Assembly: GCA_959022875.1 (NCBI GenBank) | Contig: CAUFAM010000045.1 | Location: forward strand, 1-7,693 | Direction: 5' to 3' | DNA: 7,693 nucleotides | Origin: an uncultured Oscillospiraceae bacterium | GTDB lineage: Bacteria > Bacillota > Clostridia > Oscillospirales > Oscillospiraceae | Shown: positions 1 to 5,103 of the stretch, in pieces | Numbering within the stretch: position 1 is the first letter of the stretch | How the letters are laid out: each line of letters starts with the position of its first letter | The notes under the pieces: generated by a model | What the model saw: only the letters and a program-made list of their open reading frames with translations | What the model was told of the DNA's origin: nothing | Database searches by the model: none | Translations under genes and position numbers: made by a program

Positions 1-435
1 GACCGGATGCACCCACTGATAGCTCCGGCGGGCATGAATTTTCTCATACCAGAAGGTCACCCCTTCTGATCCGTCGGCGTTAAAGGACCAGGTATAGCGG
101 TAATTGGCCCGCCCCGCACCCGGCACCCAGGCCCGCTCCAACTTCTCCCGCCAGCCGGGATGAAAGACCTCGTCCAAATCGGTGCACACACAGATGTCCA
201 CGTCCTCGTCCACCAGCTCCATGGAGCGGTTCCTCGCCACATCAAAGCGCCAAGGCACCACCTGTTCTACCACGACCCGGGCCCCCCGCGCCCGCAGGCG
301 CTCCACCGTATCGTCTTCCGAGCCGGTATCCAGCACCACAACCTGATCCGCCTCAGACATGGAGTCCATCCACCGGTCTACAAATTGGCTTTCATTTTTA
401 CAGATGGCATAGACCCAAACCTTATACTGACTCAT
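1..435 (-). CDS. Family 2 glycosyltransferase, N-terminal part (cut by left edge)
   Basis: The open frame starts at an ATG (433-435 on the minus strand) and runs without a stop to the window edge, giving 145 residues. The protein opens with a hydrophobic strand ending in CKNE (residues 12-15), then VVVLDTGSEDDT (32-43), a PWRFDVARNRS segment (61-71) and a DLDEVF motif (86-91) whose Asp-x-Asp is the expected nucleotide-sugar/metal-binding site of a GT-A fold. These are the hallmarks of glycosyltransferase family 2. The enzyme should transfer a sugar from a nucleotide donor in the cytoplasm; the acceptor cannot be read from the sequence. A purine-rich AGGGGGAG lies a few bases before the ATG. 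It sits 55 bp downstream of the collagen-like gene on the same strand, so that protein is the likeliest acceptor (inference). The C-terminal part, which might carry extra domains such as TPR repeats, lies outside the window. Confidence 0.88.
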   Translation of the reverse strand, partial: MSQYKVWVYAICKNESQFVDRWMDSMSEADQVVVLDTGSEDDTVERLRARGARVVVEQVVPWRFDVARNRSMELVDEDVDICVCTDLDEVFHPGWREKLERAWVPGAGRANYRYTWSFNADGSEGVTFWYEKIHARRSYQWVHPV

Positions 436-455
436 ATTCTCCCCCTTTTGAAAGG

Positions 456-481
456 GCCGGCGCCCCAAAAAGGGCGCCGGC
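456..481. terminator. Perfect GC-rich hairpin between collagen-like gene and glycosyltransferase
   Basis: GCCGGCGCCC (456-465) and GGGCGCCGGC (472-481) are exact reverse complements, forming a 10-bp stem with a 6-nt loop. It lies just after the stop codon of the collagen-like gene and before the glycosyltransferase ribosome-binding site. On the minus strand the stem is not followed by a U run, so full rho-independent termination is doubtful. A partial terminator, an RNA-processing or 3'-end stabilising stem that sets relative expression of the two genes is as likely. Confidence 0.55.
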
Positions 482-490
482 TTGGGCGGT

Positions 491-1642
491 TTACTGGGCC
501 AGAATTCCCGCAGAACGCAGGTTGGCCAGCAGCTGGTTAAACTGGGTGACCACATCGGTGGAATTGGTGGCATCCGCCACAGCGGAGATGGTCCGCAGCC
601 CCGCACCGGCAGGGCCGGTAGGGCCGGTGGGGCCAGTGGGACCAGTGGCACCTTCCGCACCCGCAGGGCCCTGCGCACCGGCAGGACCTTCCGGGCCGGT
701 GGGACCGGTGGGACCTTCCGCGCCAGTGGCACCGGCAGCACCCTCGGGACCGGTGGGGCCAGTGGGGCCAGCCTCGCCCTGGGGGCCAGTGGGGCCAGTG
801 GGACCAGTTACGCCGGGAGTACCCTGCGCCCCGGTGGGACCGGTGGGGCCAGCCTCACCCTGAGGCCCGGTGGGGCCAGTGGGACCAGTCGCACCGGCAG
901 CCCCCTGAGCCCCGGCAGGGCCGGTAGGACCGGTTGCGCCGGCAGCACCCTGAGGGCCGGAAACACCCTGGGGGCCGGTAGGGCCGGTGGGGCCGGTGGG
1001 ACCCTGGACGGAAACCAGCTCATAGTCAGTGGAGCTGCCCGGGGTTCCGGTGGGATTGCCAATCCGGGCCCGGTAGAGACTGCCGTTATAGGTGACAAAG
1101 TCTCCCAGAGCATAGGGAGTGCCAGGGACGAAGGTGGTCACCGTCTGCAAGCCTTCTCCCATGGGGCCGGTGGGGCCGGTAGGACCGGTGGGCCCCTGAA
1201 GGCCCTGGGGACCAGTGGGCCCGGTGGGGCCGGGAACGCCGTTAGGGCCGGGAATTCCCTGAGGCCCGGTGGGGCCGGTAGCGCCGTTAGGGCCGGGATA
1301 CCCCTGGGGTCCGGTGGGCCCGGTAGGACCAGCAGGTCCGGTGGGGCCGGTGGGGCCGCTCACCGGACCGGGACAGGGCGGTACCGGTCCGGGTCCGGGA
1401 CAAGGAGGCACCGGAGTAGGCCCCGGGCAGGGAGGCACCGGCCACGGATTGGGGCAGGGATCCGGGCAAGGGCAGGGATTCTGCCCATGGCAGGGGGGCA
1501 CCGGAGGCATGGGCGGGGTGGGGCAGCAGCCGGAATTGCAGCCGCAGCTGGAATTACAGCCACAGCCGCTGCTGCCGCTCAGATAGGCCACGACCCCGTC
1601 TCTGCGGCTCTGCTCCCACTCAGAAGCATAGCATCGTTTCAT
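491..1642 (-). CDS. Collagen-like (Gly-X-Y repeat) surface protein, probably of the spore
   Basis: The start is the ATG at 1640-1642, preceded by AAGGAG with a 6-nt spacer; the frame stays open further upstream but only across the glpK region, so that extension is rejected. The 383-residue protein has: a short N-terminus (1-22) without a signal peptide; a Cys-rich stretch (27-40) of the GCGCNSSCGC type; a Pro/Cys-rich stalk (41-93) with repeats of VPPCPGP; 22 uninterrupted Gly-X-Y triplets (96-161); a non-collagen island (165-213) resembling a small carbohydrate-binding module; 44 further triplets (214-345); and a C-terminal tail (349-383) with a predicted amphipathic helix ending NLRSAGILAQ. 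GPT is the commonest triplet. Collagen-like proteins with this order form trimeric filaments on spores (the BclA family). Absence of a signal peptide fits assembly from the mother-cell cytoplasm. Spore location is inferred. A non-spore surface role is the alternative. Confidence 0.85.
   Translation of the reverse strand: MKRCYASEWEQSRRDGVVAYLSGSSGCGCNSSCGCNSGCCPTPPMPPVPPCHGQNPCPCPDPCPNPWPVPPCPGPTPVPPCPGPGPVPPCPGPVSGPTGPTGPAGPTGPTGPQGYPGPNGATGPTGPQGIPGPNGVPGPTGPTGPQGLQGPTGPTGPTGPMGEGLQTVTTFVPGTPYALGDFVTYNGSLYRARIGNPTGTPGSSTDYELVSVQGPTGPTGPTGPQGVSGPQGAAGATGPTGPAGAQGAAGATGPTGPTGPQGEAGPTGPTGAQGTPGVTGPTGPTGPQGEAGPTGPTGPEGAAGATGAEGPTGPTGPEGPAGAQGPAGAEGATGPTGPTGPTGPAGAGLRTISAVADATNSTDVVTQFNQLLANLRSAGILAQ
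608..1003 (-). repeat. Second collagen block, 44 Gly-X-Y triplets with a 9-triplet (81-bp) super-repeat
   Basis: Residues 214-345 of the collagen-like protein are 44 perfect triplets, mainly GPT, GPQ, GAT, GAQ and GEA. A higher-order unit of nine triplets is visible: residues 250-276 and 277-303 (bases 815-895 and 734-814) share the core GPTGPTGPQGEAGPTGPTG, residues 304-330 form a more diverged third unit, and 331-345 a partial fourth. At DNA level the first two units differ at many third positions, so the duplication is not recent, but the tract remains prone to recombination and length change. Confidence 0.85.
1004..1150 (-). other. CBM5/12-like island inside the collagen region (protein domain)
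   Basis: Residues 165-213 of the collagen-like protein interrupt the Gly-X-Y pattern. The segment contains YALGDFVTYNGSLYRA, then a Pro/Gly loop and DYELVSVQG. The order Y-x-x-G-D-x-V-x-Y-N-G-x-x-Y-x-A, a PG turn, then a final aromatic-x-L-V is the pattern of the small chitin-binding/fibronectin-like beta modules (CBM5/12, chitin-binding type 3), in which aromatics bind sugar rings. The usual last Trp is Tyr207 here. The assignment rests on motif resemblance by eye. Confidence 0.55.
1160..1357 (-). repeat. First collagen block, 22 Gly-X-Y triplets
   Basis: Residues 96-161 form 22 uninterrupted Gly-X-Y triplets. This block differs in composition from the second: besides GPT it uses GPN, GYP, GIP, GVP and GLQ and has no acidic triplet, whereas the second block has GEA, GPE and GAE. 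Pro is frequent in the X position, as expected for bacterial collagens, which are generally stabilised without hydroxyproline. Confidence 0.85.
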
Positions 1643-1706
1643 AAAACGCTCCTTCTTCACAGTTGATGGTTGTGGCCATGCCCATCCTCTGGGTACGCCA
1701 CACTCC

Positions 1707-1733
1707 ATACTATGTTCTCCGGCCATATCGGTG
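1707..1733 (-). promoter_or_regulatory. Possible sigma-K-like promoter of the collagen-like gene
   Basis: On the minus strand, CACC (1730-1733) is followed after 15 nt by CATAGTAT (1707-1714), close to the sigma-K pattern of an AC-containing -35 and a CATAnnnTA -10. Transcription would begin roughly 55-60 nt before the collagen start codon. The match is short and degenerate, and no convincing sigma-A promoter was found on this strand in the 153-bp divergent gap. Late-sporulation control would suit a spore-surface protein but is inference. Confidence 0.35.
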
Positions 1734-1741
1734 CGCCCGCC

Positions 1742-1770
1742 TTTACAGGGGAAACAATTTCTGTCATAAT
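1742..1770 (+). promoter_or_regulatory. Sigma-A-type promoter of glpK
   Basis: TTTACA (1742-1747) and CATAAT (1765-1770) are separated by exactly 17 bp, each one mismatch from the consensus hexamers. The predicted start near 1777 leaves a leader of only about 20 nt containing the glpK ribosome-binding site, so there is no room for an antiterminator or riboswitch leader. A short ACAG/CTGT inverted repeat (1745-1748 and 1761-1764) brackets the spacer and could be half of an operator, but it is too short to claim. Confidence 0.65.
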
Positions 1771-1795
1771 AGGGGCAAGAAAGGGGGAGCACGCC

Positions 1796-3289
1796 GTGAA
1801 ACAGTACGTCGTCGCCCTGGACCAGGGTACCACCAGCAGCCGCTGCATCATTTTTGACCGGGACCAGCGGATCGTTGGGGTGGCTCAGAGGGAATTTACC
1901 CAGATTTATCCAAAGCCCGGCTGGGTGGAACACGACCCCATGGAGATCTGGTCCAGCCAGTATTCCGTCCTCACCGAGGCCTTGGCCCAGACCGGCATCG
2001 CCCCGGAGGACATCGCCGCCATCGGCATCACCAACCAGCGGGAGACCACCATTGTCTGGGACAAGCAGACCGGCCGCCCCATCTATAACGCCATCGTCTG
2101 GCAGTGCCGCCGCACCGCTGCCCTGTGCGAAGCACTGAAAAAAGACCGGGAATTTACCGGCTACATCCAGCAGCACACCGGCCTTCTCATTGACGCCTAC
2201 TTCTCCGCCACCAAGATCAAGTGGATTCTCGACCAGGTGGAGGGGGCCCGGGAACGGGCCGCGGCAGGGGAGCTTCTCTTCGGCACGGTGGACAGCTGGC
2301 TTGTCTGGAAGCTGACCGGCGGAAAGGCCCATGTCACCGACTATACCAACGCCAGCCGCACTATGCTCTTTGACATTGAGAAGCTATGCTGGGATGAGCA
2401 CATCTGCCACACGCTGGGGATCCCCCAAACTATGCTCCCCCAGGTAATGGACTCCAGCGCCATTTACGGCACCGTCAACCTTCAGGGAGTGGAGGTGCCC
2501 ATTGCGGGCATTGCGGGCGATCAGCAGGCCGCCCTCTTTGGTCAGGCCTGCTTTGCCCCGGGCGAGGCGAAAAACACCTACGGCACCGGCTGTTTCCTTC
2601 TGATGAACACGGGCCGCCGCCTGTGCCGCAGCCAGAACGGCCTGGTGTCCACCATCGCCGTGGGTCTGAACGGCCAGGTGGAGTACGCCCTGGAGGGCTC
2701 CGTCTTTGTGGGCGGGGCAGTCATCCAGTGGGTGCGGGATGAGCTGCGCTTTATCACCGAGTCCCGGGATGCAGAATATTACGCCTCCAAGGTGCCCGAC
2801 ACCGGGGGCGTCTATCTGGTGCCCGCCTTCACCGGCCTGGGCGCCCCCCACTGGGACATGTACGCCCGGGGCGCCCTGGTGGGCATTACCCGGGGCACCA
2901 GCCGGGAGCACATCATCCGGGCTGCCCAGGAGTCCATTGCCTATCAGGTCTATGACCTGGTGGACGCCATGGAGAAGGACACGGGCATCCCTCTCTCCGC
3001 CCTCAACGCCGACGGCGGGGCCAGCCGGGACAAATTCCTGATGCAGTTCCAGTCGGACATTTTAAATAAGCCCCTCCACCGCCCCGCCATCACCGAGACC
3101 ACGGCCCTGGGCGCGGCCTGCCTGGCCGGGCTGGCCGTGGGCATGTGGAAGGACCGGGAGGAGCTTCGCCAGCGGCGGCTTCTCTCCCAGAACTACGAGC
3201 CCCACATGGACCAGGCCCGGCGGGAACAGCTCCTCCGGGGCTGGCACAAGGCGGTAGGCCGGAGCCTTGACTGGGAAGAACACACCTAA
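1796..3289 (+). CDS. glpK: Glycerol kinase
   Basis: GlpK phosphorylates glycerol with ATP to sn-glycerol 3-phosphate in the cytoplasm, the entry step of glycerol use and a source of lipid precursor. The GTG at 1796-1798 is chosen because GGGGGAG lies 7 nt upstream and the product then begins MKQYVVALDQGTTSSR, the family N-terminus; 497 residues is the usual length. Visible motifs are the phosphate-binding DQGTTSSR (9-16), ITNQRETTIVW (78-88, with the glycerol-contacting Arg-Glu), DAYFSATK (133-140, Tyr135), GIAGDQQAALFGQ (238-250, catalytic Asp242), and the C-terminal FGGY-family stretch LNADGGASRDKFLMQFQSDI (403-422). The loop before the catalytic motif reads YGTVNLQGVEVPIAG and lacks the His that the PTS protein HPr phosphorylates in many Bacilli enzymes. 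No glycerol facilitator or glycerol-3-phosphate dehydrogenase gene is next to it in the window. It is followed by a coupled small gene. Confidence 0.97.
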   Translation: MKQYVVALDQGTTSSRCIIFDRDQRIVGVAQREFTQIYPKPGWVEHDPMEIWSSQYSVLTEALAQTGIAPEDIAAIGITNQRETTIVWDKQTGRPIYNAIVWQCRRTAALCEALKKDREFTGYIQQHTGLLIDAYFSATKIKWILDQVEGARERAAAGELLFGTVDSWLVWKLTGGKAHVTDYTNASRTMLFDIEKLCWDEHICHTLGIPQTMLPQVMDSSAIYGTVNLQGVEVPIAGIAGDQQAALFGQACFAPGEAKNTYGTGCFLLMNTGRRLCRSQNGLVSTIAVGLNGQVEYALEGSVFVGGAVIQWVRDELRFITESRDAEYYASKVPDTGGVYLVPAFTGLGAPHWDMYARGALVGITRGTSREHIIRAAQESIAYQVYDLVDAMEKDTGIPLSALNADGGASRDKFLMQFQSDILNKPLHRPAITETTALGAACLAGLAVGMWKDREELRQRRLLSQNYEPHMDQARREQLLRGWHKAVGRSLDWEEHT

Positions 3290-3301
3290 GGAGGCATATG
3301 C

Positions 3302-3571
3302 ATGTTAACCCCCATTGAGCTGCCTACCCTTCTCTTCTGGGAGAACGGCAACAGCTGGTACGGAAGCAAGGGCATGGCCCGCTTTTTTATCAAGCCTGAA
3401 ACGCCCGAGGGCGAAGACGCGCCCCAGCTGAACGTCCAGCTGTGGAAAGGCCCGCTTTGTATGGAGTTAAGCGAGATTCTCTCCACCGCCTCCTTCCCCA
3501 TCAGCGAGGAAGGCCTCCGGCAGACCACCGACTGGCTGGAGGAGCAGGCCAAAACCCTTAACGAATCGTAA
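3302..3571 (+). CDS. Unrecognised 89-residue acidic protein, coupled to glpK
   Basis: A near-perfect AGGAGG begins at the last base of the glpK stop codon (3289-3294), with 7 nt to the ATG at 3302, so translation is very likely real and coupled to glpK. The product is soluble-looking, with no signal peptide, membrane segment, metal-binding Cys/His set or nucleotide motif. The N-terminal half looks strand-rich (LPTLLFWENGNSWYG, then MARFFIKP), a middle linker is acidic and Pro-rich (PETPEGEDAPQ), and the C-terminus (SEEGLRQTTDWLEEQAKTL) is a likely helix. I do not recognise the family. Its position in the glpK transcript suggests a function linked to glycerol use or simply co-regulation; neither is shown. 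A second ATG at 3298 is in another frame and is not used. Confidence 0.8.
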   Translation: MLTPIELPTLLFWENGNSWYGSKGMARFFIKPETPEGEDAPQLNVQLWKGPLCMELSEILSTASFPISEEGLRQTTDWLEEQAKTLNES

Positions 3572-3579
3572 ATCAGGAC

Positions 3580-3619
3580 AAAAAAAATCCCATCCGTTAT
3601 CAAACGGATGGGATTTTTT
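3580..3619. terminator. Strong bidirectional rho-independent terminator
   Basis: TCCCATCCGTT (3588-3598) and AACGGATGGGA (3603-3613) form a perfect 11-bp stem with a 4-nt loop, flanked by A residues on the left (3580-3587) and six T residues on the right (3614-3619). It therefore gives stem plus U-tract on both strands and ends both the glpK unit and the convergent antiporter transcript, whose stop codon lies 7 bp away. Confidence 0.93.
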
Positions 3620-3625
3620 AGTATT

Positions 3626-4807
3626 TTAAAGCTCCGCAGCGGGATTTCTTCCCACGGCAATTTTCAGGAGAATGGGGGTTACCAGGGCCGAGGCCACTAT
3701 GCTCAGCACAATGGCAGGTAGGGCTACCTCGGGAATGAGGCCGGAGTCCAGGCCCTTTTGGGCCACCATCAACGCCACCTCGCTCCGGGCCACCATGCCG
3801 ATGCCAACCACCAGAGACTGGTGGCCGGACATGCCGCACAGCTTGGCACCCAGGCCGCAGCCCATAATCTTGGAGATGACCGCCGCCACAATGAGCAGCA
3901 GGGCAAAGAGCAAAATCTCCGAGTTCATGTTGCGCATATTGGTCATCATACCAATGTTGGCGAAGAACACGGGGGTGAAGACCATGTAGGCAGTGACGGT
4001 GAACTTTTTGGCCACAAACTGCCGGGCCTTGGTCACGTTGCAGAGGATCAGGCCGGCAAAGTAGGCGCCGGTAATATCGGCCACGCCAAACCATACCTCG
4101 GCCACATAGGACATCAGCAGACAGAAGGCCAGGGCCCACACCGCTACCCGGCGGCTGTGCCAGTGTTCCTCAGCAATGTAGCCGAAAAGCTTGCGCACCA
4201 CCAGGCCTACCACCAGGACAAAGACAAAGAACAGAACAATGTTGGTCACAACCTCCAGGGGATTGGACTCCCCGGTGCTGAAGCCGCTGAGGAAGGACAA
4301 CACGATGATGCCCAGAATGTCGTCAATGAGGGCGGCGCTCAACAGCACCGTACCTGTCTTGGTTTTCAGCTTGCCCATCTCGTTGAGAGTCTCTACCGTA
4401 ATGGACACGGATGTTGCCGCAAACACCGCACCCATAAAGCTGGCCTTCAAAATGGCCATGGCACTGGACTGCTCGGGGAAGAAGATCAGGTAAACCCCAC
4501 CGCACAGAATCATGGGGAAAATGACGCCCAGAAGGGCCACCACAAACGCCTGTACGCCGGTGGCCTTCAGCTCCTTCATATCCGTGTCGATACCGGCGGT
4601 GAACATGAGCATAATGACGCCGATCTCCGCCGTCTTGACCAAAAAGTCCGTGCTCTCCAGCACACCGAACCCCGTGGGGCCCAGGATGATACCTGCCAGC
4701 AGTGCACCCAGAACCTGGGGCAGCTGAATTCGCTCCGTGACCAGTCCCAGCACCTTGGTGGACAGCAGGATAATGGCCAGAAGCAGCAAAAAAGTGTACG
4801 ATTCCAT
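3626..4807 (-). CDS. CPA2-family monovalent cation/proton antiporter
   Basis: This integral membrane protein should exchange Na+ or K+ for protons. The ATG at 4805-4807 is preferred because GGAGGG (4812-4817) lies 4 nt upstream; a TTG at 4817-4819 overlaps that ribosome-binding site and is rejected. The 393 residues contain about a dozen hydrophobic segments. Family motifs include LPQVLGALLAGIILGPTGFG (29-48), the adjacent Asp162-Asp163 in SAALIDDILGIIVL (the ion-binding pair of electrogenic NapA/NhaA-type antiporters), ADITGAYFAGLIL (243-255) and GMVARSEVALMVAQKGL (337-353). There is no C-terminal RCK/TrkA nucleotide-binding domain, so it is closer to the NapA/GerN type than to KefC. It is transcribed alone from its own promoter. 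The transported ion is not determinable here; GerN-like roles in spore germination are known in the family but nothing local proves one. Confidence 0.92.
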   Translation of the reverse strand: MESYTFLLLLAIILLSTKVLGLVTERIQLPQVLGALLAGIILGPTGFGVLESTDFLVKTAEIGVIMLMFTAGIDTDMKELKATGVQAFVVALLGVIFPMILCGGVYLIFFPEQSSAMAILKASFMGAVFAATSVSITVETLNEMGKLKTKTGTVLLSAALIDDILGIIVLSFLSGFSTGESNPLEVVTNIVLFFVFVLVVGLVVRKLFGYIAEEHWHSRRVAVWALAFCLLMSYVAEVWFGVADITGAYFAGLILCNVTKARQFVAKKFTVTAYMVFTPVFFANIGMMTNMRNMNSEILLFALLLIVAAVISKIMGCGLGAKLCGMSGHQSLVVGIGMVARSEVALMVAQKGLDSGLIPEVALPAIVLSIVASALVTPILLKIAVGRNPAAEL

Positions 4808-4837
4808 ATTTCCCTCCAAAAATCAAAGAAGCCGTCC

Positions 4838-4849
4838 GGAGACGTCTCC
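4838..4849. repeat. 12-bp perfect palindrome in the antiporter leader
   Basis: GGAGACGTCTCC is self-complementary and sits between the predicted antiporter transcription start (about 4861) and its ribosome-binding site (4812-4817). In RNA the neighbouring bases allow an alternative CCGGAG/CTCCGG stem with a 7-nt loop, followed by a T-rich stretch. It could be a protein operator or an attenuator-like leader stem; the sequence does not decide. Confidence 0.45.
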
Positions 4850-4867
4850 TCCGGGCCGACTTCAAGC

Positions 4868-4896
4868 ATTATAATCACATGCTCTCATGAAGTCAA
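4868..4896 (-). promoter_or_regulatory. Sigma-A promoter of the antiporter gene
   Basis: On the minus strand TTGACT (4891-4896) and a perfect TATAAT (4868-4873) are separated by exactly 17 bp, with a TG two bases before the -10. This is the best promoter match in the window. It predicts transcription from about 4861 with a leader of about 54 nt. Confidence 0.85.
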
Positions 4897-4923
4897 CCAG
4901 CATTTTCACGGGAATTATCCACT

Positions 4924-4946
4924 TTTTCCTTCCTTCATAAGGAAAA
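4924..4946. repeat. 8-bp inverted repeat in the divergent intergenic region
   Basis: TTTTCCTT (4924-4931) and AAGGAAAA (4939-4946) are exact reverse complements around a 7-nt centre. The repeat lies upstream of both divergent promoters, about 30 bp behind the antiporter -35 and 65 bp before the importer -35, in an AT-rich stretch unlike the surrounding DNA. A regulator-binding site is possible; no known operator consensus is recognised. The rest of this 296-bp gap holds only the promoters and short hairpins listed separately. Confidence 0.4.
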
Positions 4947-5010
4947 TTGCCCTTTTAAAATTTCCAGTATTTTACTTTTAGATTCCTTTTTTCTCCCCTT
5001 TTGCTGCCCC

Positions 5011-5039
5011 TTGCGCGGCAGAGCGGCTCATGGTAAAAT
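5011..5039 (+). promoter_or_regulatory. Likely promoter of the ABC importer operon
   Basis: TTGCGC (5011-5016) and TAAAAT (5034-5039) are 17 bp apart. Transcription would begin near 5046, leaving a leader of about 58 nt. The -35 has two mismatches. A weaker alternative, TTGCCC (4947-4952) with TTTTAC 17 bp on, lies upstream. Confidence 0.5.
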
Positions 5040-5056
5040 GAGGTGTTCCTCTGTTC

Positions 5057-5075
5057 CGGCCCCGGTTTTGGGCCG
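5057..5075 (+). other. Small stem-loop in the importer leader
   Basis: CGGCCC (5057-5062) and GGGCCG (5070-5075) form a 6-bp GC stem with a 7-nt loop just upstream of the ribosome-binding site. ATTACCAT then occurs twice (5078-5085 and 5098-5105), the second copy overlapping the start codon. The leader is far too short for a cobalamin riboswitch. Any regulatory role is unproven. Confidence 0.35.
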
Positions 5076-5103
5076 TAATTACCATATAAAATGGAGGATT
5101 ACC

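Noticed and set aside
608..1357. CRISPR array or other spacer-repeat structure suggested by the regular GC-rich repeats
   Set aside because: The periodicity is 9 bp and in frame with Gly-X-Y codons; there are no constant repeats separated by unique spacers.
482..1666. Long plus-strand open frames opposite the collagen-like gene, including one rich in GPVGPV triplets
   Set aside because: They are shadows. The reverse complement of GGN-CCN-ACN codons also yields Gly-Pro-Val triplets, so both strands look collagen-like; only the minus-strand frame has a proper ribosome-binding site, ordered domains and a non-repeat C-terminus.
1670..1795. Upstream ATG for glpK adding 42 residues
   Set aside because: The extension overlaps the promoter and has no family similarity; the GTG at 1796 has a good ribosome-binding site and gives the canonical N-terminus.
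1643..2332. N-terminal extension of the collagen-like frame by 230 residues
   Set aside because: It lies antisense to glpK and shows no recognisable domain; a good ribosome-binding site precedes the ATG at 1642.
3758..4981. 407-residue plus-strand open frame opposite the antiporter
   Set aside because: His/Gln/Gly-rich composition typical of an antisense shadow of a membrane protein gene; no ribosome-binding site or domain.
4898..5103. Cobalamin riboswitch or other large leader RNA before the ABC importer
   Set aside because: The predicted leader is about 58 nt, and no conserved B12-box-like core or multi-stem structure is visible.
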